NCBI GenBank assembly: GCA_004340125.1
Contig: SLUK01000013.1
Span: forward strand, 1 to 64,000
Direction: 5' to 3'
DNA from: Harryflintia acetispora
GTDB taxonomy: Bacteria; Bacillota; Clostridia; Oscillospirales; Ruminococcaceae
Length of the DNA stretch: 64,000 nt
A program made the position numbers and the translations under genes. Shown piece after piece: positions 31,305 through 40,248 of the stretch. Positions within the stretch are counted from its first letter, which is position 1, and every line of letters begins with the position of its first letter. The notes under the pieces are model-generated. The model was not told the origin of the DNA and searched no databases. It worked only from the letters and a program-made list of their open reading frames with translations.

Positions 31305-33832
31305 ACATCTTTCATAAAGTGGCCCTGCAGGGGCTCAAAAAGAACCGCGCGCGCACGCTGGTGACGGTTGCCGGCGTGGCGCTGTCCGCCGCCTTGATCA
31401 CGGCGGTGGCGGCCTTCGGCACATCGCTGCTAAATTTTATGGTCAACGGCTCGATTGCAAAATGCGGCGGCTGGCACGTCGAATTTCCGGATGTGGGCGC
31501 CTCCTTCGTGCAGGAGCGGATCCGCGAGAGGGAGGTCCTGTCCGCCGCGGCGTTCCAAAATATCGGCTATGCCGCGCTCGATGGCCTGAAAAGCCCCGAG
31601 AAGCCCTATCTTTTTATCGCCGGGTTCGGCGGGCAGGCCTTCGACGCCCTGCCCGTCACCCTGATTTCCGGCAGGCTGCCGGAAACCAGCGGGGAAATCA
31701 TCATCCCCTCCCATGTCTCGGTGAAGGGCGGCGTGCGCCTGAAGGCAGGCGATACGCTCACCCTCGCGCCCGGGACCCGCCGGGCCGGGGACGAGACGAT
31801 GAACCAGCACGACCCCTACCGCCCCGGCGGGGAAACGCTGGCGCCCGGGCGGGAGAGAACCTATACGGTGGTGGGCACCTATGAAAGGCCGGGCTATGAG
31901 GAGCATACGGCCCCGGGCTACACCGCGATAACGAAGGCGGACCCGGGAGGTGCGGACAGCTACAGCCTGTTTGTAACGCTCAAAAACCCGCGCGCCGCCC
32001 GGGACTACGCGGACCGGACGGCGGGCGCGGGCGATTATGTGCTCAACGAGGACGTGCTGCGCTTCCTGGGCGCTTCGGACGACAGGCTGTTCAACACCCT
32101 GCTGTATTCGGTCGGCGGGGTCCTGGTCGCGATCATTATGATCGGCTCGGTTTTCCTGATTTACAATTCCTTCAACATCTCGCTCAACGAGCGCACCCAC
32201 CAGTTCGGCCTGCTCATGTCGGTGGGCGCCACCAAAAAGCAGCTGCTCAGTTCGGTGCTCTTCGAGGGGGCCTGCATAGGGGCCGCCGGGATCCCGCTCG
32301 GCGTGCTGGCGGGAATTGCCGGCACCGCGCTTCTGCTGCCCGTCGTCGCAAGGAATTTTGGCACCATCACCAGCAGCAGCGTACCCCTGACCCTGGCGGT
32401 GTCCGTCCCGGCGCTTGCCGCGGCGGCGGCAATCAGCCTGGTTACCATTCTGATTTCGGCCTACATCCCGGCCCGGAAAGCCGCCGGCACGCCGGTGATG
32501 GCGTGCATCCTCCAGACGGGCGAGATCAAGACCGGGATGAAGGCGGTGAAGCCCTCAAAGCTCGCGCAGCGCCTGTACGGCCTGGAAGGGACGCTCGCGC
32601 TCAAAAATTTTAAGCGCAACAAAAAACGCTACCGCAGCGTCGTGCTCTCCCTGACGCTGAGCGTGGTGCTGTCCGTGGCGGGGAGCGCGTTTGGTGCCAC
32701 GCTCAAACAGCTCGCCAAGGAATACACCGTGGAGATGGACGGCGACGTCAGCTTCTACACCCAGGAGATGGAGGAAAACGAGCTGCTCACGCTGTATCAA
32801 GAGCTGAAAACCGCCGCCGGCGTTTATGGCAGCACCTACCAGGCGGACCTGACCTATCCCGGCAGGACGGGCGGCCTTCCGGCAGATTTTTTGGGCGCCT
32901 ACCGGGAAGCGGTGTCGGATGAAAGCACGGGAGAAACGCTGGAGCTGCCGATCGACGTGCAGTTTATCGAGGATGGCATCTACTACGATTTCATCGAGGG
33001 CCTCGGTCTGCCCAAGGCGGAATATACCGGGCCCAACGCAAAAATTTTGATGATTGGGATGAATACCGCCGAGCACAGGACGTATTTCACCGGCAGCACG
33101 ATGGACTTTACGTTTTACTCCGCCGGCGGGGAAGGGGCGCTGACGGTGAGCGGCACCTTTGTGGATCGCTATCCGCTGGATACCCTGCCGAAAGATTCCA
33201 TGCCCGATTACCTTTTTATGGCGGTCGCCCCGTGGCAGCAAAAGCCGCGGTTCGACGCGCTGGGCGGACGCGCGACGTTTGGCCTGACCTTCTGGTCGGA
33301 TAATCCCGCCCGGTCGATGGCACAGATGCAGGCGATGATCGGGGAAGCGGGCGTCGCGGCCGATTATACCCTGCTCAACCTGTCCACGACCGTCGATTTG
33401 TTCCGCAGCGCCACCTTTGTGGTCGATGTGTTCACCCGTGTTTTTGTCGTCATGATCTCGCTGATCGCGGTTGCCAACGTGTTCAACACGATCTCCACCA
33501 ACATCAGGCTGCGCCGGCGCGAGCTCGCCATGCTCCGCTCGGTGGGGATGTCCGAGCGCGGCTTCAATAAGATGATGAATTTTGAGTGCGCCTTCTACGG
33601 CATGCGCACGCTGCTGTTCGGAGTGCCCCTGGCCGGGCTCCTCGCATGGCTGATTTACAAAGCGATGGCGCTCGGGGAAAGGCTGGAGGACCTCGCCTTC
33701 GTGTTCCCGTGGGGCAGTCTGGCGGCCAGCGTGCTGGGCGTGTTCTGTATCGTTTTCATCACCATGCTGTACGCCACAAGCAAGATCAAAAAGGAAAATA
33801 TCATCGACGCGCTGCGGGACGACATGACCTGA
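31301..33832 (+). CDS. FtsX-family ABC permease with two FtsX domains
   Basis: The 843-residue permease starts KVALQGLKKNRARTLVTVAG. There is one N-terminal membrane helix, an external domain, three helices of the first FtsX domain (about 265-400), a second start-like segment (EGTLALKNFKRNKKRYRSVV, about 430), a second external domain, and a C-terminal FtsX domain (about 705-840). Such permeases with a dedicated two-component system usually confer resistance to peptide antibiotics. The layout is of the MacB/LolCE double type rather than classical BceB. Confidence 0.88.
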   Translation: MNIFHKVALQGLKKNRARTLVTVAGVALSAALITAVAAFGTSLLNFMVNGSIAKCGGWHVEFPDVGASFVQERIREREVLSAAAFQNIGYAALDGLKSPEKPYLFIAGFGGQAFDALPVTLISGRLPETSGEIIIPSHVSVKGGVRLKAGDTLTLAPGTRRAGDETMNQHDPYRPGGETLAPGRERTYTVVGTYERPGYEEHTAPGYTAITKADPGGADSYSLFVTLKNPRAARDYADRTAGAGDYVLNEDVLRFLGASDDRLFNTLLYSVGGVLVAIIMIGSVFLIYNSFNISLNERTHQFGLLMSVGATKKQLLSSVLFEGACIGAAGIPLGVLAGIAGTALLLPVVARNFGTITSSSVPLTLAVSVPALAAAAAISLVTILISAYIPARKAAGTPVMACILQTGEIKTGMKAVKPSKLAQRLYGLEGTLALKNFKRNKKRYRSVVLSLTLSVVLSVAGSAFGATLKQLAKEYTVEMDGDVSFYTQEMEENELLTLYQELKTAAGVYGSTYQADLTYPGRTGGLPADFLGAYREAVSDESTGETLELPIDVQFIEDGIYYDFIEGLGLPKAEYTGPNAKILMIGMNTAEHRTYFTGSTMDFTFYSAGGEGALTVSGTFVDRYPLDTLPKDSMPDYLFMAVAPWQQKPRFDALGGRATFGLTFWSDNPARSMAQMQAMIGEAGVAADYTLLNLSTTVDLFRSATFVVDVFTRVFVVMISLIAVANVFNTISTNIRLRRRELAMLRSVGMSERGFNKMMNFECAFYGMRTLLFGVPLAGLLAWLIYKAMALGERLEDLAFVFPWGSLAASVLGVFCIVFITMLYATSKIKKENIIDALRDDMT

Positions 33833-33850
33833 CCGGGATGCCGGCAATGA

Positions 33851-33889
33851 GAAGGGGCCTGCTGTACGGATCGTACAGCAGGCCCCTTC
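33851..33889. terminator. Bidirectional terminator
   Basis: GAAGGGGCCTGCTGTACG (33851-33868) pairs with its 18-base complement at 33872-33889 between convergent genes. CGTTT follows on the plus strand. Confidence 0.8.
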
Positions 33890-33892
33890 CGT

Positions 33893-34651
33893 TTAGATGG
33901 GCTCGGTCAACGCCGTTTTGAGCAGCTCCTGCTGCTCCAAAGAAAAGCCCGCTCCCTCCAGGAGGGTGCGAAAGTCCCGCTGGTCCAGTTCGCCGAGCAG
34001 CTTTAAGATGGTTTCGGGCTGCGATGCAAGACAGCTTTGAAGTATGGCGGGGTCGGGGATCAGCGCGCGGATGGACTGCGGGATGGAGGAGAGCTTCTGG
34101 TTGAAGCCGTCGGCGTTATAGGTGCTGCTGACCATATAGTCTGCGACGATGTCCTCGCGCGGGACGCCGCACAGGTAGAGCAGCACCGCGGCGATTATGC
34201 CGGTGCGGTCCTTGCCGGCCGAGCACATGAAGGCGACGCTCCCCGCGTCCAGCCGTCCGGCGATGGCGCGAAGGACTTCAGCGCAGCAGGGCAGGGAGTC
34301 GAACAGCATCTTCCCGTAGTCGAGCAGCATGCTGTCCAGCATCCTTTTTTCACCCGTGCCGGGGCCGGGAAGGACGCCGTCCAGCTCCCGCATGAGCGGG
34401 AAGTGAAGGGCCAGGACCCCTTCGGGCGGGGAGAGGGGGGCGGACTGTGTTTCCGGCAGGCTGCGCAGGTCGATCACCGTTTTGAGCCCTCGGTGAAGCA
34501 GCAGCGCCCAGTCCGCCCGGCTGAGGGCACAGAGCGCGTCGCTGCGGTATAGCAACCCCCACCTGGTGCAGCGGCCGTCGGCGGTGGGATAGCCGCCCAG
34601 GTCCCGGAAGTTGTGGGCGCCCTGTAGCGGGATTCGTTTGAGATTGGGCAA
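33893..34651 (-). CDS. Tyrosine/serine protein phosphatase (CX5R type)
   Basis: The 252-residue protein has the N-terminal signature AHNFRDLGGYPTADG, TVIDLRS, and the P-loop CSAGKDRTG (catalytic Cys about 155) of the bacterial Y_phosphatase3/LipA-like family, which removes phosphate from protein tyrosine or phosphoinositides. TTG at 34651 (LPNLKRIPLQG) is chosen because AAAGGAGG lies 7 nt upstream; the in-frame ATG at 34762 would overlap the promoter. Confidence 0.85.
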   Translation of the reverse strand: MPNLKRIPLQGAHNFRDLGGYPTADGRCTRWGLLYRSDALCALSRADWALLLHRGLKTVIDLRSLPETQSAPLSPPEGVLALHFPLMRELDGVLPGPGTGEKRMLDSMLLDYGKMLFDSLPCCAEVLRAIAGRLDAGSVAFMCSAGKDRTGIIAAVLLYLCGVPREDIVADYMVSSTYNADGFNQKLSSIPQSIRALIPDPAILQSCLASQPETILKLLGELDQRDFRTLLEGAGFSLEQQELLKTALTEPI

Positions 34652-34733
34652 AGGACAGACCTCCTTTTGAAATGCGGCGCCAGACGGTAAAGCGGGCCGG
34701 GCAGGTTGGATTTTTCTCCCGGCCACCGCTTTC

Positions 34734-34762
34734 ATTATAGGACAGTGCGGGAGCGATTGCAA
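34734..34762 (-). promoter_or_regulatory. Promoter of the phosphatase gene
   Basis: On the minus strand TTGCAA (complement at 34757-34762) and TATAAT (34734-34739) are 17 bp apart. Upstream, 34763-34901 holds no gene but has interleaved complementary segments, described as a finding. Confidence 0.75.
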
Positions 34763-34901
34763 AATAAATTTCGTGGTGGACGGCGGGGGCCTGCGCGCGG
34801 GCTGAGGAACCCGCCGCAGGCGGCTTTGAATTTACAAATTTATTGCGCCGTCCGCGAATGAGATCAAATCGGGCGGAACGCCGCAGCGCGGCGCGCAACC
34901 C

Positions 34902-34945
34902 AAAAAAGAAGGAATTTTGTCATATGACAAAATTCCTTCTTTTTT
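34902..34945. terminator. tRNA terminator (perfect palindrome)
   Basis: A 44-bp perfect palindrome built on AAAAAAGAAGGAATTTTGTC (34902-34921) and its complement ends in T6 on both strands, directly after the tRNA-Ser 3' CCA. Confidence 0.9.
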
Positions 34946-35035
34946 GGCGGAGCGGGTGGGATTCGAACCCACGGGACCCGCAAGGGCCCAACTGATTTCG
35001 AGTCAGTCCCGTTATGACCACTTCGATACCGCTCC
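34945..35035 (-). tRNA. tRNA-Ser(CGA)
   Basis: On the minus strand the acceptor stem GGAGCGG pairs with CCGCTCC, discriminator G and an encoded CCA. The anticodon stem ACTGA/TCAGT holds loop CTCGAAA, anticodon CGA, reading UCG codons. A long variable arm (GGGCCC...GGGTCC-like) and T-loop GGTTCGAATCC confirm a serine tRNA. Confidence 0.95.
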
Positions 35036-35134
35036 ATATATCGTCCTTGATGAACGCTCAATTATTATATCAAACTGTATCAAAATATGCAAGAGATAAT
35101 TTATTTTTCTGGCGGCTTAACTGCTAAAATTTGG

Positions 35135-35163
35135 TTGTCAGGAGGGGGCCGGTATGCTAGAAT
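35135..35163 (+). promoter_or_regulatory. Promoter of the LytM-like gene
   Basis: TTGTCA (35135-35140) and TAGAAT (35158-35163) are 17 bp apart. Transcription would start near 35170, so the upstream ATGs at 35087 and 35165 cannot be used. Confidence 0.7.
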
Positions 35164-35206
35164 AATGTTATCTGATACCAGCGCTGTGAGAGGGGGACGA
35201 TCGGCG

Positions 35207-36865
35207 GTGGATTTTTTCGACGAACAAATGGACCGGTTCGGCGAGCGGCTGCGTGCGCTCGCCAAGGTGATTCTGCCGGTTGCTTTTCTGCTGATCCTGC
35301 TCATCTGCTTTCTGGTGGGCAGCACGGCGCATAACAAAAGGCTGAGCGCCATGCTGACGGGGGAGATCTCGCTCTCCGCCCCGTCGCTGATCACCCGGTC
35401 GGGCACCTACGTCGAGGGGGGCGTGCTGATGGACCAGCTCGGCGCTCTGATCGCCGAGGCCACGCGCGCGAGCGTGGACAAGCGGGACCTCACATTCCTG
35501 TTCAGCATAGATTTTAAGCAGGCGGACGGCAGAAGCGTCAAGCGGATGTTCTACGAGGATCCGCAGCATGCCGACAGCTACATCTGCCGGCGCGAGGGGT
35601 ACTATGTGCGCCTGCCCCGCGCCTCCGTGGACGCGGTCGTGACTGCCCCGGCGCTCGAGGGGCTTTACACCTACGCCGTGCCGCCCACCCTTTCACTGAG
35701 CAGCGACAAGCGCACCGAGACGCTCACCCCTGCCACCGCGCAGTGGGAGGTGCGCATGCTCGACGGGCAGTTCCACACGGTTGCCCCGCCCGCGCCCGGG
35801 GATGCTCCGCTCTTCGAGAGCCAGGGGGCCTTCCGGTGCAGCTATAAGTTTTCCGTCGCGCCGGTGAGCACCATGATTGAAGTGCTGCGCGACGGGCAGA
35901 CGGTTTTTAGCGGGAGCAAGGAGGAGATCGGTTCCTTCGCGCCCGACCGCGACGGGCTTTACACCTACCGCTTCACCGCCGTCTTCGAGCAGGAGGGGGC
36001 GGACTTCCGGGGGAGCTGCACCTACGAGGTGGATGTCCACTGCGCGGTGCCCCGCCATCTGGGGGTCAGCGGCAGCTGGAGCTATCCCGGCGAGCTGGTC
36101 ACCCTCTATATGGCGGGCGGGCAGGAGGAGGACTTTGCGGCCTCCTGGGCCTTCGGGGAGGCCGGGGTCTTTCAGTACCAGGACTACCGGGTGGCGCTGC
36201 TGCCGGTTCCGCTGAGCGCGCAGTCGGTGATGCAGCCGGTGGAGGTGCGCTACGGCGAACAGGGGCGCGGCACGGTCAAGCTGGACTTGAAGGCCAAGGA
36301 TTTCGAGGTCATGCACATCACCGACAATGCCAGCTATGTGACCAACGCGGACTACAACCGCCAGGCGCAGCAGCAGTTTTCCGAACGGATCGCCCCGCTG
36401 CTGTCCCAGCGCGGGGAGGAGTACCTGCCCGACGGGCCCTTCCAGCGCCCGCTGGAGGGGGAGATCATCACCCCGTTCGGGGCGGTGCGCTATATCAACC
36501 AAAGTACCACCGGCTCGGCCAAGACCGGGATTGACATCAAGGCGGCGGTGGGCACGCCGGTTTCGGCCGCGCAGCGGGGGAAGGTGCTGCTTGCCGAGAA
36601 CCTGACCATGACCGGGAATACGGTGATCATCGAGCACGGCTTCGGGATCAAGAGCTGGTACTACCATCTGGACACTCTGTCGGTGCAGGCGGGGGACGAG
36701 GCAGAGGCGGGGCAGCAGCTGGGCACGTCGGGGCAGACGGGGTTCGCCAGCAGTCCGCGGCTCTGCTTCTCGGTGAGCGTGGACGACGTTTACATCAACC
36801 CCCAAACGGCGTTCCAGAAGAAGCTGATCGATCCGCCGGCGGCGCAGTTCCGGGTGATCGAGTAG
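35207..36865 (+). CDS. Membrane-anchored protein with degenerate M23 (LytM) domain
   Basis: The 552-residue protein has an N-terminal membrane helix (VILPVAFLLILLICFLVG, about residues 22-39), a long extracellular region of unknown fold, and a C-terminal LytM/M23 domain (about 415-540). The peptidase zinc ligands are changed: the usual HxGxD reads KTGID, and the usual HLHF reads RLCF; only YYHLD remains. So it is probably a non-catalytic LytM protein, as with amidase activators or SpoIIQ-type proteins. GTG at 35207 follows AGAGGGGGA and is supported by the promoter position. Confidence 0.75.
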   Translation: MDFFDEQMDRFGERLRALAKVILPVAFLLILLICFLVGSTAHNKRLSAMLTGEISLSAPSLITRSGTYVEGGVLMDQLGALIAEATRASVDKRDLTFLFSIDFKQADGRSVKRMFYEDPQHADSYICRREGYYVRLPRASVDAVVTAPALEGLYTYAVPPTLSLSSDKRTETLTPATAQWEVRMLDGQFHTVAPPAPGDAPLFESQGAFRCSYKFSVAPVSTMIEVLRDGQTVFSGSKEEIGSFAPDRDGLYTYRFTAVFEQEGADFRGSCTYEVDVHCAVPRHLGVSGSWSYPGELVTLYMAGGQEEDFAASWAFGEAGVFQYQDYRVALLPVPLSAQSVMQPVEVRYGEQGRGTVKLDLKAKDFEVMHITDNASYVTNADYNRQAQQQFSERIAPLLSQRGEEYLPDGPFQRPLEGEIITPFGAVRYINQSTTGSAKTGIDIKAAVGTPVSAAQRGKVLLAENLTMTGNTVIIEHGFGIKSWYYHLDTLSVQAGDEAEAGQQLGTSGQTGFASSPRLCFSVSVDDVYINPQTAFQKKLIDPPAAQFRVIE

Positions 36866-36869
36866 GATC

Positions 36870-37056
36870 GGGATTCTTAAGGGTCCAAGACCCTTGAGCG
36901 GGTGCGGGCGGCGCCCGCGGTCCTTTCCGGGGTGTTGACGCCCGCGGTTATAATAACCCCCCAAAGATCAGGAAGGGGAGTGCCGACGTTCCAGTGGAAC
37001 GTTGGCACGTGGGGAAACCCTATCAAGGGGTTTTCCCATGGCGGCAGGGCCGCCAT
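36870..37056 (-). repeat. Interspersed structured repeat, copy 2 (opposite strand)
   Basis: Read on the minus strand it has the same order as the other copies: ATGGCGG/CCGCCAT hairpin, GGGAAAACCCCTTGATAGGG hairpin, third hairpin, CCTTCCTGATC, GCGGGC/GCCCGC pair, and an end with CTTGGACCCTTAAGAATCCC. The third hairpin is GTGCCAACGTTCC/GGAACGTCGGCAC, unlike copies 1 and 3 in letters but alike in length, loop and a mid-stem mismatch. Confidence 0.85.
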
Positions 37057-37063
37057 TCTTTCG

Positions 37064-37092
37064 CGGAGCGAAGTGCTCCGTCTTTTTCTTTT
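37064..37092 (+). terminator. Short terminator
   Basis: CGGAGC (37064-37069) pairs with GCTCCG (37075-37080), followed by TCTTTTTCTTTT. It may end the LytM-gene transcript. From here to 37223 I see nothing else. Confidence 0.5.
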
Positions 37093-37223
37093 GCAGCGGG
37101 CGGCAATGCCGTTGCGGGGTTTCGCCCCCGCAATCTCACCACCGGTCTGCGGCCGGTGAACAGCTCCGGCCCCCGGCCGCCCGGGAGTCCTCCCCTGCGG
37201 CGATAGCCAACGACAGCATGTTA

Positions 37224-37232
37224 TGCTATAAT
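37224..37232 (+). promoter_or_regulatory. ybaK promoter (extended -10)
   Basis: TGCTATAAT (37224-37232) is a TGn-extended consensus -10, 31 bp before the ATG. No clear -35. Confidence 0.6.
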
Positions 37233-37263
37233 ATTCTCATCGAGCAGGAAAGGTGGCCCCGCC

Positions 37264-37752
37264 ATGCCGCAGAAAAACCTCAAAACCAACGCCATGCGCA
37301 TCCTCGAGCGGGAAAAGGTGCCCTACCGCACCTATGAATACGAGACCGGCGACGGCGCGATCGACGGCGTGTCGGTCGCCCACAAGCTCGGGCAAAACCC
37401 GGACCAGGTCTTTAAAACCCTGGTGACCAAGGGCGCCTCGGGCGGTTACTTCGTCTTTGTGATCCCGGTGGCGCGCGAGCTCGACCTGAAGGCCGCCGCC
37501 CGCGCGGTGGGGGAGAAGTCGGTTTCCATGATCCCGGTCAAGGACATCAACGCGGTGACCGGCTATATCCGGGGCGGGTGCTCCCCGGTGGGGATGAAAA
37601 AGCCCTACCGCACCGTGCTCGACAGCTCCTGCGAGGGGCAGGGGACCATCATCGTCAGCGCCGGGAAGATCGGCCACCAGGTCGAGCTCTCACCCGCCGA
37701 CCTTATGCGGGTGTGCGGCGCTTCCCTGGCGCCTCTGACCCTGTCGGAATAA
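37264..37752 (+). CDS. ybaK: Cys-tRNA(Pro)/Cys-tRNA(Cys) deacylase YbaK
   Basis: The 162-residue protein is a single YbaK domain, which hydrolyses mischarged Cys-tRNA(Pro). Typical elements: YRTYEYETGDGAIDGVSVA, then QVFKTLVTKG with the conserved Lys, VNAVTGY-like DINAVTGYIRGGCSPVGMKK with the GxxSPxG motif. It is a single gene between its own promoter and terminator. Confidence 0.94.
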   Translation: MPQKNLKTNAMRILEREKVPYRTYEYETGDGAIDGVSVAHKLGQNPDQVFKTLVTKGASGGYFVFVIPVARELDLKAAARAVGEKSVSMIPVKDINAVTGYIRGGCSPVGMKKPYRTVLDSSCEGQGTIIVSAGKIGHQVELSPADLMRVCGASLAPLTLSE

Positions 37753-37758
37753 ACGGAA

Positions 37759-37798
37759 GACGCCGTGGCAAGTAATCCTGCTTGCCACGGCGTTTTTT
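37759..37798 (+). terminator. Rho-independent terminator of ybaK
   Basis: CGCCGTGGCAAG (37761-37772) pairs with CTTGCCACGGCG (37781-37792), followed by TTTTTT. It overlaps the stop codon of the convergent lipoprotein gene. Confidence 0.9.
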
Positions 37799-38894
37799 AG
37801 TTTTGGGCGATCTCCTGGTTCGCGAGGTACTCGAAGCCGCCGTCCTCCTTGGGCCGCACCGAAAGGACGTAGCGCTCCGGCCGCGACTGGATCGCGGGGC
37901 GGCCCTCGTCCCCGGCCAGGTAGGTATAGCCGGCGTCGAGGTCGAAGTCATCGAAGCCGTAGACGATCAGCAGCCGGTCCGCCTCCTCTTTTATCTCGAA
38001 GACGCGGGTGGTCACCGTATACGCGCCGCCGAGGCCCCCCTCGTAGTGATAGGTCCCGCTCGCCTCCCGCCAGATCCCCGTACCGGCGCGCAGCTGTGCG
38101 GACGAGATGGGAAAGTGCTCCTGGATCACGCCCTCGAAGACCTCGGGCGGGAAGTCCCCCTGCGGGTAGTCCTGCCAGAGCCGGTCCATCCCGTAGCTCA
38201 GCTCGAAGTAATAGGCCATCTGCCCCGCATAGGTCTGCGGCAGCCCGGCCTCCCAGGTCTGGCCCAGGAGGTTGAATTCGAGATCGCGCAGGTAACGGTC
38301 ATAGGCCGCCAGCCGCTCGTCCCCGAAGTCCTCGCCGCGAAAGTCGAGCGCGAGGTCCCCGCCCTCCCGCCCGTCGCGCAGGTAGAGCACCGCGTTGGAG
38401 AGCAGCTCCATAAACGGCACGTCGGGGTTTTCAAAGCGTCCGCTCTCCTGGCCGCTGCCGTAGGGGTAGGTGACGGATGAGACGGAAAGGACGCCGCCCT
38501 TGACCTGCAGGCGGTGGCGGGTGTAGTCGTAGGCCGAGAAGTCGGTGACGGCGAGCTCGGCGTCGCCCCCGTTCTTCCAGGCGGCGAGCAGCGCGTTTAC
38601 CTGCTGCGGGTCGATCACCGCGCGGCGCAGGCAGAAGCCGGTCAGGTTTTCCCCGCGCTCGAGCGCCTGCATGAATTCGGGGAGATGGGTCATGGATTCG
38701 TAATCGAACACCCCCACCGGCTCGGTCTCGGGCGGCTGGGAGGCGCTCTCCTCCTTCGAGGATTCGGAAGGGGACTCCATCGAAAGGGAGGTCCCGCCTT
38801 GCGGGGGAGGCGTCCCTTCGCGGGAGACGCAGCCGGTCACAGCGAAGAGGGCGCCCAGCGCGGCCAGCAAGGCCGCGCCAATTTTATATTGCAT
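37797..38894 (-). CDS. Predicted lipoprotein of unknown function
   Basis: The 365-residue protein has a lipoprotein signal (LLAALGALFAVTGCVS, lipid Cys about 22) and a Ser/Glu/Pro linker. The folded part starts near VGVFDYESMTHLPEFMQALE and contains many Tyr, Asp and Gly. I recognise no family. It follows the GGDEF gene by 16 bp on the same strand, so cotranscription with a cyclic-di-GMP enzyme is likely; a surface role regulated together is possible. Confidence 0.75.
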   Translation of the reverse strand: MQYKIGAALLAALGALFAVTGCVSREGTPPPQGGTSLSMESPSESSKEESASQPPETEPVGVFDYESMTHLPEFMQALERGENLTGFCLRRAVIDPQQVNALLAAWKNGGDAELAVTDFSAYDYTRHRLQVKGGVLSVSSVTYPYGSGQESGRFENPDVPFMELLSNAVLYLRDGREGGDLALDFRGEDFGDERLAAYDRYLRDLEFNLLGQTWEAGLPQTYAGQMAYYFELSYGMDRLWQDYPQGDFPPEVFEGVIQEHFPISSAQLRAGTGIWREASGTYHYEGGLGGAYTVTTRVFEIKEEADRLLIVYGFDDFDLDAGYTYLAGDEGRPAIQSRPERYVLSVRPKEDGGFEYLANQEIAQN

Positions 38895-38910
38895 GAAGGA
38901 TCATCTCCGG

Positions 38911-40023
38911 TTATTTTTCTTCGGGGTACTTGAGGCGCTTGCGGCGGTACATGTCGCTGTCGGCCTGGCCGATGAGCGCGTCGAGGCTGCCGGAGTCCTC
39001 GGGATAGCGCGCGCAGCCCACACTGACCCCCAGAAAGGGCTTGCGCCCGAGGCTGGGCGAGACCTGGGCCAGCCGCCGCGCCAGGGCCTCGGGTTCCCCA
39101 AACGGGCAAAGCGCGGAAAATTCATCCCCGGCGATCCGGTACAAAGTGCCGTCCTCCCCGAGCGCAGTCTGCGCGGCCTTGGAAAAGGCAATGAGGTATT
39201 CGTCCCCCACGAGGTGGCCGTACTGGTCGTTGACCGTCTTGAAGCGGTCCAAGTCGAGATAGAGGAAGCAAAACGGCCGCTTGTCGCGCAGCAGCGCCTC
39301 GGCGTCGCGGTAGAGGCAAAGCCGGTTGCGCAGTCCGGTCAGGCTGTCGGAATAGACGGTGCGCTGCAAGGAACGGATACGCTGCGCGCCGCTGACCGTA
39401 GTGTCCAGCAGGCGGTAGCACAGCAGCGCGTTGTAGGCGGTCACCACAAGGGCCAGCAGGCGCAGCACCATGTACTGCGGAAAGACGAAGGCGAAGTGTA
39501 TACAAAAGATGGTGACGAACCAACAGATGCTGGTTTTCAGCAGGTTTAAGCTGGTGCTCTGTTCCATCCCCTCCAGCACCGGCAGGAAGCGCCGGCGCAC
39601 GAAACGCAGAAAACGCGGGGTCAGCAGCAGAAAGATGACGCTCTGCACGAGCAGTGCGACATTTTCAAAGCCTTCGCCGGGGTGCAGCGCCTTGGAGAGA
39701 TGCACCGAGACGGCAAAGGCCGACAGGGTATAGATCCAGGCGCAGCACATGACGATGATGCAACGGCGCAAGGGCCCTTCATAGAGTTTATACAGCGGCA
39801 GCAGGTAGAGAAAGCCCAAAAAAACGAACAGCCCGTTGCCGTTGCCGAAGAAGGGGAGCAGGCCGAGCAGCAGCATGGCTGCGGCGACCAGCACAATGGA
39901 AAAGCCGGCCAGGGACAGCGCGGTGATAGCGCCGGAATACCGGCGCTTGGAGCAGCTGTCTGCGGTCAGCAGGTTGACAAAGATGATTTCAAAGACGACG
40001 GCGAGATAAACGGCAAGCTGCAT
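38911..40023 (-). CDS. Membrane-bound diguanylate cyclase (GGDEF)
   Basis: The 370-residue protein has about six N-terminal membrane helices (1-200) and a C-terminal GGDEF domain: DSLTGLRNRLCLYRD, then FLYLDLDRFKTVNDQYGHLVGDEYL and the signature RIAGDEF. An A before GDEF is compatible with activity. It would make cyclic-di-GMP from two GTP. The inhibitory RxxD site five residues before the signature is absent (DGTLYRIAGDEF). No EAL domain is fused. Confidence 0.93.
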   Translation of the reverse strand: MQLAVYLAVVFEIIFVNLLTADSCSKRRYSGAITALSLAGFSIVLVAAAMLLLGLLPFFGNGNGLFVFLGFLYLLPLYKLYEGPLRRCIIVMCCAWIYTLSAFAVSVHLSKALHPGEGFENVALLVQSVIFLLLTPRFLRFVRRRFLPVLEGMEQSTSLNLLKTSICWFVTIFCIHFAFVFPQYMVLRLLALVVTAYNALLCYRLLDTTVSGAQRIRSLQRTVYSDSLTGLRNRLCLYRDAEALLRDKRPFCFLYLDLDRFKTVNDQYGHLVGDEYLIAFSKAAQTALGEDGTLYRIAGDEFSALCPFGEPEALARRLAQVSPSLGRKPFLGVSVGCARYPEDSGSLDALIGQADSDMYRRKRLKYPEEK

Positions 40024-40076
40024 GGGAACCTCCGAAAGAGATGTAATGATTCAAAAAATAAGAGCCGTATGCGGCT

Positions 40077-40085
40077 ATTATAGCA
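40077..40085 (-). promoter_or_regulatory. Promoter of the GGDEF operon (extended -10)
   Basis: On the minus strand TGCTATAAT (complement 40077-40085) lies about 55 bp upstream of the ATG; the -35 is unclear. The rest of the spacer to 40248 shows no gene. Confidence 0.55.
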
Positions 40086-40248
40086 CAATTTCTATGCGGT
40101 TGGACAGCGGCAGGGGGAAAATATTTGAAAGGGCAAGCGGCTGCCGCGGCGCCGGCGCCGAAATTTGACCGGGGTATGGAAATTTGCCGAAGGAAATGGT
40201 AAAATGTAGAAAAAGGCCGCCCCGCGGCCGGGAAAGGATGATCGGAAG

